A stretch of 64,000 nucleotides of DNA. It comes from Chromatiaceae bacterium. GTDB lineage: Bacteria > Pseudomonadota > Gammaproteobacteria > Chromatiales > Chromatiaceae. Of the stretch, positions 16,899-28,442 are shown one piece after another. The stretch lies in contig JADKCI010000006.1 in assembly GCA_016714645.1 (NCBI GenBank), forward strand, positions 139,721 through 203,720, written 5' to 3'. Each line of letters begins with the position of its first letter. Positions within the stretch are counted from its first letter, which is position 1. The notes beneath the pieces are model-generated. The model was not told the DNA's origin and did not search any database. It saw only the letters and a list, made by a program, of their open reading frames with translations. The position numbers and the translations under genes were made by a program.

Positions 16899-17412
16899 GC
16901 GCCTCTTCCTGGCCATCTGGCCCGGCGCGGCCCCGCGTCTGGCCCTCGCCCGGGTCCAGGCGGCCCTGCCCCCGCGGGCCGGGCGCGCGACCCACCCCGA
17001 GGATATCCATCTCACCCTGGTCTTTTTGGGCCCTGCCAGCCTGGAACAGCGCCGCTGCGTCGAGGCAGCCGCCGGGCGGGCGAGGGGCCACCCCTTTGAA
17101 TTGGTGCTGGATCGGGTGGGCGCCTTCCCCCGCGCCCGGGTTCTCTGGTGCGGGGCCGATACCGCGCCGCCGCCCTTGGCCGATCTGGTTCTGGCCCTGC
17201 GGTCGGAACTGGCGGGCTGTGGCTTTGCCCTCGACAACCGCCCCTACTGTCCCCACGCCACCCTCGCGCGCAAGGCGCCCGCCCTGGAGGCCTATACCCT
17301 GGACCCGCCCATCCGCTGGCCAGTGGATTCGTTCGTGCTCGCCTATGGCCAGGAAGGTCCGCCGCCCCGTTACCGCATCCTGCGGAGCTGGTCTTTGGAC
17401 GGATCTTGCTGA
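16891..17412 (+). CDS. thpR: RNA 2',3'-cyclic phosphodiesterase ThpR
   Basis: A 173-residue 2H phosphoesterase. The two catalytic HxTx motifs are present: HLTL at residue 40 and HATL at residue 122. The start MAERLFLAIWP is standard. It opens 2',3'-cyclic phosphates on RNA ends to 2'-phosphates; the physiological role is unclear. It overlaps pncC and precedes recA by 118 bases. Confidence 0.9.
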   Translation: MAERLFLAIWPGAAPRLALARVQAALPPRAGRATHPEDIHLTLVFLGPASLEQRRCVEAAAGRARGHPFELVLDRVGAFPRARVLWCGADTAPPPLADLVLALRSELAGCGFALDNRPYCPHATLARKAPALEAYTLDPPIRWPVDSFVLAYGQEGPPPRYRILRSWSLDGSC

Positions 17413-17423
17413 ATCAAGCCTTC

Positions 17424-17440
17424 GGCGCCATGACGGCGCC
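17424..17440 (+). other. GC hairpin between thpR and recA
   Basis: A 6-bp stem (GGCGCC, ATGAC loop, GGCGCC) just after the thpR stop. No T-run follows, so at most a weak terminator or processing site. The recA leader after it contains no LexA-type CTGT-N8-ACAG box that I could find. Confidence 0.35.
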
Positions 17441-17530
17441 AATCCTCTATGCGATACTTGATCCCTTGAGTTTGGGCGGTGCCAAAGAGCCGCCCAGCGA
17501 CGGCAACCCCCTAGCCAGGAGCTAACAAAG

Positions 17531-18562
17531 ATGGATGAAAACCGCAAGAAGGCGTTGGCCGCCGCCCTCACCCAGATCGAGAAGCAGTTCGGCAAGGGTT
17601 CGGTCATGCGCATGGGCGACGCGGGCGCCATCCGCAACGTGGAGGTCATCTCCACGGGCTCCCTGGGCCTGGATATCGCCTTGGGTGTCGGGGGGGTGCC
17701 CAGGGGCCGGGTGGTGGAGATCTATGGTCCCGAGTCCTCCGGTAAGACGACCCTGACCCTGCATATCGTCGCCGAGGCCCAGAAACTGGGCGGCACCTGT
17801 GCCTTTGTCGATGCGGAACACGCCCTGGACCCCCTCTATGCCGGGCGCCTGGGCGTCAACATGGACGAATTGCTGGTGTCCCAGCCGGATACGGGGGAGC
17901 AGGCCCTGGAGATCACCGACATGCTGGTGCGCTCCGGCGCCGTGGACGTGGTGGTGGTCGATTCGGTGGCGGCCCTGACGCCCAAGGCGGAGATCGAGGG
18001 CGAGATGGGTGATTCCCATGTCGGCCTGCAGGCGCGCCTCATGTCCCAGGCCCTGCGCAAGCTTACCGGCAATATCAACCGCTCCAACTGCATGGTGGTC
18101 TTCATCAATCAGATTAGGATGAAGATCGGCGTCATGTTCGGTAGCCCGGAGACCACTACCGGCGGCAATGCCCTCAAGTTTTACGCCTCGGTGCGGCTGG
18201 ATATCCGCCGCATCGGCGCCCTCAAGAAGGGCGAGGAGGTCATCGGCAACGAGACCAAGGTCAAGGTGGTCAAGAACAAGGTGGCGCCCCCCTTCAAGCA
18301 GGCGGAGTTTGACATCCTGTATGGCGAGGGCATCTCCCGCGAGGGCGAGATCATTGATCTGGGCTCCCAGCATGGCATCATCGATAAGTCGGGGGCCTGG
18401 TACAGCTATGGCGGCAACCGCATCGGCCAGGGCAAGGACAATGTCCGCATCTATTTGAAGCAGAACCCGGCCTTGGCCGCCGAGATCGAGGCCAAGATCC
18501 GCGCCAAGCTGCTGCCGTCCGCCGAAGCCGCTCCGTCTCCCGAGGCCGCGCCGGCGGAGTAG
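17531..18562 (+). CDS. recA: recombinase RecA
   Basis: 343 residues with the complete RecA core: Walker A GPESSGKTT, VVDSVAALTPKAEIEGEMGDSHVGLQARLMSQALRKL, and the L2 loop region GSPETTTGGNALKFYASVRLDIRR. The C-terminal tail is short and Ala/Glu/Pro-rich. It forms filaments on single-stranded DNA for recombination and triggers LexA cleavage. AGGAG precedes the ATG by about 9 bases. It is followed by recX after 28 bases, the usual operon. Confidence 0.98.
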   Translation: MDENRKKALAAALTQIEKQFGKGSVMRMGDAGAIRNVEVISTGSLGLDIALGVGGVPRGRVVEIYGPESSGKTTLTLHIVAEAQKLGGTCAFVDAEHALDPLYAGRLGVNMDELLVSQPDTGEQALEITDMLVRSGAVDVVVVDSVAALTPKAEIEGEMGDSHVGLQARLMSQALRKLTGNINRSNCMVVFINQIRMKIGVMFGSPETTTGGNALKFYASVRLDIRRIGALKKGEEVIGNETKVKVVKNKVAPPFKQAEFDILYGEGISREGEIIDLGSQHGIIDKSGAWYSYGGNRIGQGKDNVRIYLKQNPALAAEIEAKIRAKLLPSAEAAPSPEAAPAE

Positions 18563-18590
18563 CCCCAGGCCGCGCCAGATCCCGATCGCT

Positions 18591-19097
18591 ATGGACGAGG
18601 ACCCGGCGGAGTTCGAAGATGAACTCCTGACGGAGGCCCCGGCGACCCAGGGGGCCGACGCCGTACGCAACCAGGCCCTGCGCCTGCTCGCCAGCCGCGA
18701 GCACAGCCGTAGAGAACTGGAACGTAAGTTGCTGGCGCGGGGCTACGAGGCGGCCGTCCTGGCGGGGGTACTGGATGCCCTGACCGAGACGGGTCTCCTG
18801 AGCGACGAACGCATGGCCGAGGCCTACGTGGCCGGCCGGCTGCGCAAGGGTTTCGGTCCCCTGCGCCTGCGCCAGGAGCTGCGCGAGCGGGGCCTGGACG
18901 ACGACCTGATCGGCCCCTGCCTTGACCGGAGCGCCAGCGATTGGCTGGAACTCATGACCCGGGTGGCGGCCAGGAAATTCGGCCCGGGCCGGGTCACCGA
19001 TCGCAAGGAACTGGCGCGCCGCGCCCGTTTCCTTGAATATCGCGGCTTTCCGCCGGATCTCGTCGGTCGCTACCTGCGCGGCGGGTCTGAAGCCTGA
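18591..19097 (+). CDS. recX: regulatory protein RecX
   Basis: 168 residues. It has the three-helix repeats of RecX: ALRLLASREHSRRELERKLLARGY, GLLSDERMAEAYVAGRLRKGFGPLRLRQELRERGL, and the C-terminal KELARRARFLEYRGFPPDLVGRYL. RecX caps and shrinks RecA filaments. The acidic N-terminal 20 residues are an extension. Its position directly behind recA confirms the call. Confidence 0.93.
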   Translation: MDEDPAEFEDELLTEAPATQGADAVRNQALRLLASREHSRRELERKLLARGYEAAVLAGVLDALTETGLLSDERMAEAYVAGRLRKGFGPLRLRQELRERGLDDDLIGPCLDRSASDWLELMTRVAARKFGPGRVTDRKELARRARFLEYRGFPPDLVGRYLRGGSEA

Positions 19098-19163
19098 CAT
19101 CGCCCGGGACCCGGGGGGGCGATAAGCGAAAACTGCCATTAATTCCGTATTGAGTTTGCCGTC

Positions 19164-21770
<2,607 letters not shown>

Positions 21771-21851
21771 AATTCCGTTTTCTTCCCCTGGTCGCCCCGC
21801 CTCGCGTGGCGGCTGGGTATTCTTGACATTGGCAGAAGTAAGGAGAGTGCC

Positions 21852-23075
21852 ATGGCGCTCATTGTTCAAAAATACGGCGGTACCTCCGTCGGCAGCGTGG
21901 AGCGCATCCAGAACGTTGCCCAGCGCGTGAAACGCTGGCGCGATCGGGGCGATCAGGTGGTGGTGGTCGTCTCCGCCATGTCCGGCGAGACGGATCGTCT
22001 CATCGGCCTGGCCAAGGCCCTGCAGGAGCGCCCCCTCCCGCGGGAACTGGATGTGTTGCTAGCTACCGGCGAACAGGTCACCATCGCCCTGCTGGCCATG
22101 GCGCTGGACCAGATTGGCTGTCCCGCCCGCTCCTATACGGGTGCCCAGGTCCAAATCCTCACGGACAGCGCCCACAACAAGGCGCGCATCCGCGAGATCG
22201 AGGGGACCAACATCCGGGCGGATCTGGATGCCGGGAGCGTGGTCGTGGTGGCGGGCTTTCAGGGCGTGGACGAAGATGGCAATATCACCACCCTGGGGCG
22301 GGGTGGGTCGGACACCTCCGCCGTGGCTGTGGCCGCCGCCCTGCACGCCGACGAGTGCCAGATCTACACCGACGTGGATGGGGTCTATACCACGGACCCG
22401 CGCGTGGAGCCCCGCGCCCGCAAACTCGACCGCATCACCTTCGAGGAGATGCTTGAGATGGCCAGCCTGGGCTCCAAGGTCTTGCAAATCCGCTCCGTGG
22501 AGTTTGCGGGTAAGTACAGGGTCCCATTGCGCGTGCTCTCCAGCTTTGAAGAGGGGGAGGGCACGCTGATTTCACTTGAGGAGGACGCCGTGGAACAAGC
22601 GGTCATTTCCGGTATTGCATTCGCCCGCGACGAGGCCAAGCTGACCATCCTGGGAGTTCCGGACCAGCCGGGTGTCGCCTACAAGATTTTGGGTCCCATC
22701 GCGGACGCCAATATCGAAGTGGACATGATCATCCAAAATATCGCCGCCGACGAGGCGACGACGGACTTCACCTTCACCGTCCATCGCGGCGAGTATCAGC
22801 GGGCCCTGGAGATCCTCAAGGGCACCGCCGCCTCCCTGTCCGCGCGTCAGGTCCTGGGTGACGATCGGATCGCCAAGATCTCCATCGTGGGCGTAGGGAT
22901 GCGCTCCCACGCGGGCATCGCCAGCAAGATGTTCGCCGCCCTGGCTAAGGAGGGGATCAACATCCGCATGATCTCCACCTCCGAGATCAAGATCTCCGTG
23001 GTCGTGGACGAGAAGTATCTGGAACTCGGCGTGCGCACCCTGCATAGTGCCTTTGGCCTGGACAAAAATGATTGA
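21852..23075 (+). CDS. lysC: aspartate kinase (lysine-sensitive type)
   Basis: 407 residues. The kinase motif KYGGTSVGS is at the start, with FQGVDEDGNITTLGRGGSDTSAVA in the middle and two ACT domains in the last 150 residues (ILGVPDQPGVAYKILGPIADANIEVDMIIQN and ISIVGVGMRSHAGIASKMFAALAKEGINIRMISTSEIKISVVV). It catalyses the first step to lysine, threonine and methionine. It could be feedback-regulated through the ACT pair. AAGGAG precedes the ATG. A strong 11-bp inverted repeat follows the stop. Confidence 0.96.
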   Translation: MALIVQKYGGTSVGSVERIQNVAQRVKRWRDRGDQVVVVVSAMSGETDRLIGLAKALQERPLPRELDVLLATGEQVTIALLAMALDQIGCPARSYTGAQVQILTDSAHNKARIREIEGTNIRADLDAGSVVVVAGFQGVDEDGNITTLGRGGSDTSAVAVAAALHADECQIYTDVDGVYTTDPRVEPRARKLDRITFEEMLEMASLGSKVLQIRSVEFAGKYRVPLRVLSSFEEGEGTLISLEEDAVEQAVISGIAFARDEAKLTILGVPDQPGVAYKILGPIADANIEVDMIIQNIAADEATTDFTFTVHRGEYQRALEILKGTAASLSARQVLGDDRIAKISIVGVGMRSHAGIASKMFAALAKEGINIRMISTSEIKISVVVDEKYLELGVRTLHSAFGLDKND

Positions 23076-23090
23076 CCGGAGGCGACCCGT

Positions 23091-23130
23091 CCCAAAAAGG
23101 CTGGCTATCGCGCAAAAAGGCCTTTTTGGG
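23091..23130 (+). terminator. inverted repeat downstream of lysC
   Basis: A perfect 11-bp stem, CCCAAAAAGGC (23091-23101) and GCCTTTTTGGG (23120-23130), with an 18-base spacer. It lies 15 bases after the lysC stop and contains a T5 run in its 3' arm. It probably ends lysC transcripts or separates them from csrA. Confidence 0.6.
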
Positions 23131-23286
23131 GCCTCTGGCAGTTGCTAAAATTCACTACACACGGGGTCGTACCCAGGCCTTCGTGTTTGTTTGCTTCGCG
23201 GTCCCAGCGTCTGAGCCGGCAATGCCGCTCCTCGCCGCCTCTGGCCCGCGTTCTGGTTAAAGGAATAGAAAGGGAGAGAACGCGAA

Positions 23287-23508
23287 ATGTTGATACTCAC
23301 GAGAAGGGTCGGCGAGACCCTCATGATCGGAGATGAGGTGACCGTCACCGTCCTTGGCGTCAAGGGCAACCAGGTGCGCATCGGCGTCAACGCCCCCCGG
23401 GACGTCGCCGTCCATCGCGAGGAGATCTACGAGCGTATCAAGCGTGAACAGGCCGGGCAGGGCGGCGGTGGCGAAATCGATAGCGATATGGATAACGACA
23501 GCGATTAA
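23287..23508 (+). CDS. csrA: carbon storage regulator CsrA
   Basis: 73 residues beginning MLILTRRVGETLMIGDEVTVTVLGVKGNQVRIGVNAPRDVAVHREEIYERI, the complete CsrA fold, followed by an acidic Asp-rich tail (DSDMDNDSD). It binds GGA sites in mRNA leaders and controls translation globally. Its position between lysC and tRNA-Ser(GCT) is typical of gammaproteobacteria. A purine-rich ribosome site (GGGAGAG) precedes the ATG. Confidence 0.96.
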   Translation: MLILTRRVGETLMIGDEVTVTVLGVKGNQVRIGVNAPRDVAVHREEIYERIKREQAGQGGGGEIDSDMDNDSD

Positions 23509-23523
23509 CTGTGGCGCCCAACG

Positions 23524-23551
23524 GCAGGCGGGACTATAATCCACCGCCTGC
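23524..23551 (+). promoter_or_regulatory. hairpin enclosing a TATAAT box upstream of tRNA-Ser
   Basis: An 8-bp perfect stem (GCAGGCGG / CCGCCTGC) has a 12-base loop that includes TATAAT at 23535-23540. As DNA the box could be the -10 of the tRNA promoter, about 44 bases before the tRNA. As RNA the hairpin could terminate or process csrA transcripts. No good -35 was found at 17 bases upstream. Confidence 0.45.
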
Positions 23552-23583
23552 TAAGGCACCTGCCACAACCGCCAAGGTTTCCA

Positions 23584-23676
23584 GGAGAGATGGCCGAGAG
23601 GCTGAAGGCGCTCCCCTGCTAAGGGAGTATGGGGCTTATACCTCCATCGAGGGTTCGAATCCCTCTCTCTCCGCCA
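23584..23676 (+). tRNA. serX: tRNA-Ser, anticodon GCT
   Basis: Cloverleaf with acceptor stem GGAGAGA / TCTCTCC, a long variable arm typical of serine tRNA, anticodon stem CTCCC / GGGAG with loop CTGCTAA (anticodon GCT at 23618-23620), a T arm with GGTTCGAATCC, and an encoded CCA end. It reads AGC and AGU codons. Placed downstream of csrA as in many gammaproteobacteria. Confidence 0.95.
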
Positions 23677-23839
23677 CTAAACTTTTCTATTCTGCTGAAT
23701 AAACAAGGCGATATTTCTTGAATATGCCTTGTCTCTCCCCGGTCGCGACCCTTAGCGATCCTTTATACCCCTAGGTTTTCTGGATCTTTCCCGCTTTCTC
23801 CATCCCCTTGCCGCCAAGCATTAGCCGGTTGTTTGTTCC

Positions 23840-24202
23840 TTGAATCGCGTTTTTCCCTTGATCGTCCTGATCCTCGCGATCGCGGTTGCTGGAGGCTGTA
23901 GTTCGGCCAGCAAACGGCAGCAGGACGGCGTGGCATCCTGGTACGGACCCCAACACCACGGCAGGAAAACCGCCAGTGGTCAGCCTTTTAACCAAAATAC
24001 CCTGACCGCGGCCCACCCCAGTTTGCCTTTTGGGACCCAAGTCAGGGTCACGAATCTTGCCAATGGCAAGCAGGTTGTCGTGAGCATAAACGACCGCGGA
24101 CCCTACAAAGGCGGTAGGATTATCGATCTCTCCCGAGCGGCGGCGCGGAAACTGGAAATGGATGGCATTGCTCGCGTTCGCGTTGAAGTGCTTTCGGATT
24201 AA
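23840..24202 (+). CDS. RlpA-like lipoprotein (double-psi beta-barrel)
   Basis: 120 residues. The likely start is TTG at 23840: a stop lies 16 bases upstream and no ATG fits. The N-terminus is a lipoprotein signal with AGGC lipobox (Cys20). The rest is one RlpA/DPBB domain: GVASWYGPQHHGRKTASGQPFNQNTLTAAHPSLPFGTQVRVTNLANGKQVVVSINDRGPYKGGRIIDLS, with the catalytic-type Asp in NDRGP. RlpA cleaves naked glycan strands of peptidoglycan. The SPOR domain of full RlpA is absent, so this is a minimal version. Confidence 0.8.
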   Translation: MNRVFPLIVLILAIAVAGGCSSASKRQQDGVASWYGPQHHGRKTASGQPFNQNTLTAAHPSLPFGTQVRVTNLANGKQVVVSINDRGPYKGGRIIDLSRAAARKLEMDGIARVRVEVLSD

Positions 24203-24438
24203 TGGCTTGGACGCGGCTTAGTGCCCTCCGCCTAGGGCCACGGGGCCTTAAGGTCCAAGACCCTCAGAGCGGTGCTGACGGCGGTCCAGGTCGTCAATGG
24301 GACTGCAGGGTTCGATGGACCTGTTAGGATTAGGGGCAGAAAGCGTGGGTGAGAATTCCAGGTCCTGGCGCCTTGAAATCATCCCGGCCTTCCCAACCTA
24401 GCCACCATAACCGATTGCAGTCGTGGAGATTCTCAGTC

Positions 24439-27036
24439 ATGCGCATGGATAAATTGACGTCCAAGTTCCAGATGGCCCTGCAAGATGCGCAGAGTCTGGC
24501 GGTGGGGCGTGACCATCAGTTCATCGAGCCTATCCATTTGATGGCGGCCTTGCTGGATCAGGAGGGTGGCAGTTCGCGGCATCTGCTGGCGCAGGCGGAC
24601 GTGAACGTGAACCGGCTGCGCTCGGCCTTGGGCGAGGCCCTGGAGCGGTTGCCGCGGGTGGAGGGTAACGCGGGGGAGGTGCATCTCGGCAATGACCTGA
24701 GCCGGTTGCTGAACCAGACTGACAAGCTGGCCCAGCAGCGCAAGGACCAGTACATCTCGTCCGAGCTTTTTGTGTTGGTGGCCGTAGAGGATAAGGGCGA
24801 ACTGGGCCGGCTGCTGCGCGAGGCCGGGGCCAGCAAGGGGCCCATCGAGCGCGCCATCGAGCAGATGCGGGGTGGCCAGGCGGTTAGCGACCCCAATGCC
24901 GAGGAGCAGCGCCAGGCCCTGGAGAAGTACACCATCGACCTGACCGAGCGCGCCGAGCAGGGCAAGCTGGACCCGGTCATCGGTCGCGACGACGAGATCC
25001 GCCGCACCATCCAGGTCCTGCAGCGCCGCACCAAGAATAACCCGGTGCTAATCGGCGAGCCTGGCGTTGGCAAGACCGCCATCGTCGAGGGCCTGGCCCA
25101 GCGTATCGTCAACGGCGAGGTACCGGAGGGCCTCAAGACCAAGCGGCTGCTGTCCCTGGACATGGCGGCCCTCATCGCCGGCGCTAAGTTTCGCGGCGAG
25201 TTTGAGGAGCGCCTCAAGGCGGTGCTCAATGACGTGGCGCGCCAGGAGGGCAACATCATCCTCTTTATCGATGAGTTGCATACCATGGTGGGTGCGGGCA
25301 AGGCCGAGGGGGCCATGGATGCGGGCAATATGCTCAAGCCGGCCCTGGCACGGGGCGAGTTGCATTGTGTGGGCGCCACCACCCTGGACGAATACCGCAA
25401 GTATGTGGAAAAGGATGCCGCCCTAGAGCGCCGCTTCCAGAAGGTGCTGGTGCGGGAGCCTAATGTCGAGGACACCATCGCCATTCTGCGGGGTCTCAAG
25501 GAGCGCTACGAGCTGCATCACAAGGTGGATATCACGGACCCGGCCATCGTTGCCGCCGCTACCCTTTCCCACCGTTACATTGCCGACCGCCAGTTGCCGG
25601 ACAAGGCCATCGATCTCATGGACGAGGCCGCCTCCCAACTCCGCATGGAAAACGAATCCATGCCGGAGGAGATGGACCGCCTCAAACGCCGCCTGATCCA
25701 ACTCAAGATCGAGCGCGAGGCTATGAAGAAGGAGTCCGACGAGGCATCCAAGCGGCGCATGGCGGATCTTGAGGAGCAAATCACCAAGGGGGATCGGGAG
25801 TTTTCCGATCTCGACGAGGTCTGGAAGGCGGAGAAGGCGACTCTCCAGGGAACGGTCCATATCAAGGAGGAGCTGGACCGGGTGCGGGTGGAGTTGGAGA
25901 CCGCCCGGCGCGCGGGTGATCTGGCGCGCATGTCCGAGCTGCAGTATGGCCGCATCCCGGAACTGGTGAAGCGTCTGGAGGCGGCCACCGCCGCCGAACA
26001 CACCGAAAAAAAATTGTTGCGTAACAAGGTTACCGAGGAAGAGATCGCCGACATCGTCTCCAAGTGGACCGGTATCCCCGTCTCGCGCATGCTGGAGGGG
26101 GAGCGCGACAAACTGCTGCGCATGGAGCATGCCTTGGGCAAGCGGGTGGTGGGTCAGGGCGAGGCGGTTGCCGCCGTCAGCGATGCCATTCGCCGGTCGC
26201 GGGCGGGGCTTTCCGATCCTACGCGCCCCATCGGCTCCTTCCTCTTCCTGGGCCCCACAGGCGTGGGCAAGACGGAGCTGTGCAAGGCCCTGGCGGAGTT
26301 TCTCTTCGATACCGAGGAGGCCATGGTCCGCATCGACATGTCCGAGTTCATGGAGAAGCACTCGGTAGCGCGGCTCATTGGTGCCCCGCCGGGCTACGTG
26401 GGTTACGAGGAGGGTGGCTATCTCACCGAGGCGGTGCGGCGCCGGCCCTATAGCGTCATCCTGCTGGACGAGGTTGAAAAGGCCCACCCGGACGTCTTCA
26501 ATGTCCTACTCCAGGTCCTGGACGACGGGCGCTTGACCGATGGTCAGGGGCGGACGGTCGATTTTCGCAACGCCGTCATCGTATTGACCTCCAATCTGGG
26601 CTCGGACGTTATCCAGCAGATGGCCGGGGAGGAGCGCTATGCCGAGATGAAGGCGGCGGTGATGGAGGTGGTCCGCATCGCCTTCCGCCCCGAGTTTATC
26701 AATCGCCTGGACGAGATCGTGGTCTTCCACCCCCTGCGTCGTGACCAGATTCGCGCCATCGCCCGCATCCAGATCCTCTTCTTGCAGAAGCGGTTGGCGG
26801 ATCGGGACATGAAGCTGGTGGTGGACGATGCCGCCCTCGACCACTTGGGCGAGGCCGGCTTCGACCCTGTCTATGGCGCCCGGCCTCTCAAGCGGGCCAT
26901 TCGCGCCCAAATGGAAAATCCCCTGGCCCAGGAGATCCTCGCCGGCCGGTTCGGCCCTGGCGATGTTATCGAGGTCGAGGCTATCGACGGTGCCCTGGCC
27001 TTCGAGCGGGTGTTGGAGGGGGTGATCGTGGATTGA
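24439..27036 (+). CDS. clpB: protein disaggregase ClpB
   Basis: 865 residues from MRMDKLTSKFQMALQDAQSLAV. It has the Clp N domain, two AAA+ modules with Walker A motifs GEPGVGKTAIVEGLAQRI and GPTGVGKTELCKALAEFL, and the long coiled-coil M domain between them (about residues 410-530) that marks ClpB. It works with DnaK to dissolve protein aggregates. The frame is open further upstream but those residues are not ClpB-like; GGAG lies about 10 bases before this ATG. A CTTGAAA at 24372-24378 resembles a sigma-32 -35 element, but no matching -10 was found. Confidence 0.97.
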   Translation: MRMDKLTSKFQMALQDAQSLAVGRDHQFIEPIHLMAALLDQEGGSSRHLLAQADVNVNRLRSALGEALERLPRVEGNAGEVHLGNDLSRLLNQTDKLAQQRKDQYISSELFVLVAVEDKGELGRLLREAGASKGPIERAIEQMRGGQAVSDPNAEEQRQALEKYTIDLTERAEQGKLDPVIGRDDEIRRTIQVLQRRTKNNPVLIGEPGVGKTAIVEGLAQRIVNGEVPEGLKTKRLLSLDMAALIAGAKFRGEFEERLKAVLNDVARQEGNIILFIDELHTMVGAGKAEGAMDAGNMLKPALARGELHCVGATTLDEYRKYVEKDAALERRFQKVLVREPNVEDTIAILRGLKERYELHHKVDITDPAIVAAATLSHRYIADRQLPDKAIDLMDEAASQLRMENESMPEEMDRLKRRLIQLKIEREAMKKESDEASKRRMADLEEQITKGDREFSDLDEVWKAEKATLQGTVHIKEELDRVRVELETARRAGDLARMSELQYGRIPELVKRLEAATAAEHTEKKLLRNKVTEEEIADIVSKWTGIPVSRMLEGERDKLLRMEHALGKRVVGQGEAVAAVSDAIRRSRAGLSDPTRPIGSFLFLGPTGVGKTELCKALAEFLFDTEEAMVRIDMSEFMEKHSVARLIGAPPGYVGYEEGGYLTEAVRRRPYSVILLDEVEKAHPDVFNVLLQVLDDGRLTDGQGRTVDFRNAVIVLTSNLGSDVIQQMAGEERYAEMKAAVMEVVRIAFRPEFINRLDEIVVFHPLRRDQIRAIARIQILFLQKRLADRDMKLVVDDAALDHLGEAGFDPVYGARPLKRAIRAQMENPLAQEILAGRFGPGDVIEVEAIDGALAFERVLEGVIVD

Positions 27037-27058
27037 GGCCGGCGGAGGGGTGCCCATG

Positions 27059-27080
27059 AAAAAGGGGCCCGAAGGCCCCC
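27059..27080 (-). terminator. intrinsic terminator of fccB
   Basis: Read on the minus strand: stem GGGGCC, tetraloop TTCG, stem GGCCCC, followed directly by TTTTT. It is 46 bases after the fccB stop and sits between the convergent clpB and fccB genes. Confidence 0.85.
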
Positions 27081-27125
27081 AAAGTGTCGCCACAACGCAC
27101 CCCTGGGGGCGCGTCTCTCTTCTTG

Positions 27126-28421
27126 TTACTTGAAGATGTCCTTGATGATGTTGTCGTACCAGCTATAGGCGTACTGGACTTCGCGGGCATGGGCCTCGGG
27201 GGAGGCGTCCATCGGGGTCAGACCACCAGAGTTGGGGACCTCGGCGATCTTGCCATCGGCACCCAGCTTGTAAACGCCCGCGACGGAGATGGCCCAGTCG
27301 GGGGTGATGAGGGAGTAGCAGGTGTTGACGAAGGCGGGCACCCCGACCTCGCCACCCTTGAGCAGAGCGACTACTGCGGCAGCGCAAACCTTGGCCTGAC
27401 TGTTGGCGGCATAGGCGGACTTGGGCATGGCGCCGGCGATGACGGCATCACCAATGACATGGACGCCGGGCACCTTCTTGGATTCGAAGCTGCGTTGATC
27501 CACCGGGCACCAGCCACTGTCATCGGCCAAACCAGCGACCTGGGCAATCTTGCCGGCGCGCTGGGGTGGAATGACGTTGATGACATCCGCCTTCATCTCC
27601 TCGCCCACTTCGCCGTAGGTGAGGGTCATGGCGGCGGGATCGACCTTGGTGACGGTGGCATCGGGACCTGGACGCCATTCGATCAGGGCCTTGGGGGTGC
27701 CATAGCCGTAAAATTTCTCCCAGGCCTGGATGAAGAGCCCCTGCTTGGAAAACTTCTGCTTGGCATCCAGGATGACGACCTTGGATTTGGGCTTGTGCTT
27801 CTGCAGGTAATGGGCGATGAGGCTGGCGCGCTCATAGGGCCCAGGGGGGCAGCGGAAGGGGTTCGGCGGGGCGACGATGGCGACCACGCCGCCGTCCTTC
27901 ATGTCCTCGATCTGCTTTTTCAGCAGGAGGGTTTGCGGGCCGGCCTTCCAGGCATGCGGCATCTGCTTGTCGGCGACTTCGGGCGTGTAGCCCTCGATCT
28001 TGTCATAGACAAACTCGACGCCGGGAGAGACGACGCACCGGTCGAAGGCCAGGGACTGGCCGCCGGCGGTCTTGACGGTCTTGGCGGCGCCATCGATGGC
28101 CTCCGCCGAGTCAAAGACGACGTTGATGCCCATCTTCTTGACATCGTCATAGCCCACTTCGAGGGACTTGAGGTCACGCTCGCCGGCAATGACTTCATTG
28201 CTGAAGTAGCAGGTGAAATAGGTCTTGTTGGGCTCGACGATGGTGACGTCGATGGAGGGATCCAAGCGCTTGATGTACTTGGCGGCGGTGGTACCGCCCG
28301 TGCCCCCGCCGACAACCACCACCTTGCTGGCGGCGCCGAAGGCGAGGTGAGGCATGCCAACCATGGCAACGGCGGCGGCCGTGCCGGTGGCTTTGACGAA
28401 ATCGCGACGATTCATTTTCAT
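27126..28421 (-). CDS. fccB: sulfide dehydrogenase flavoprotein subunit FccB
   Basis: 431 residues with a twin-arginine-type signal (NRRDFVKATG) and cleavage near AFG-A29/30, so periplasmic. The FAD site KVVVVGGGTGGTTAAKYI follows at once. Cys71 in TYFTCYFSNEVI becomes residue 42 of the mature chain, the position that binds FAD covalently in flavocytochrome c. Cys191 (NPFRCPPG) and Cys368 (VNTCYSL) fit the redox-active disulfide. The enzyme oxidises sulfide to polysulfide or sulfur, passing electrons to the cytochrome subunit encoded just upstream (fccA, 21 bases before). Confidence 0.96.
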   Translation of the reverse strand: MKMNRRDFVKATGTAAAVAMVGMPHLAFGAASKVVVVGGGTGGTTAAKYIKRLDPSIDVTIVEPNKTYFTCYFSNEVIAGERDLKSLEVGYDDVKKMGINVVFDSAEAIDGAAKTVKTAGGQSLAFDRCVVSPGVEFVYDKIEGYTPEVADKQMPHAWKAGPQTLLLKKQIEDMKDGGVVAIVAPPNPFRCPPGPYERASLIAHYLQKHKPKSKVVILDAKQKFSKQGLFIQAWEKFYGYGTPKALIEWRPGPDATVTKVDPAAMTLTYGEVGEEMKADVINVIPPQRAGKIAQVAGLADDSGWCPVDQRSFESKKVPGVHVIGDAVIAGAMPKSAYAANSQAKVCAAAVVALLKGGEVGVPAFVNTCYSLITPDWAISVAGVYKLGADGKIAEVPNSGGLTPMDASPEAHAREVQYAYSWYDNIIKDIFK

Positions 28422-28442
28422 GTTAGGTAACCTCCCCGGTCC

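Noticed and set aside
21823..21828. TTGACA as the -35 of a lysC promoter
   Set aside because: The position 17 bases downstream falls on the ribosome site and start codon, with no -10 box.
24372..24410. Sigma-32 heat-shock promoter for clpB
   Set aside because: CTTGAAA is present, but no CCCCAT-type -10 lies 13-17 bases downstream.
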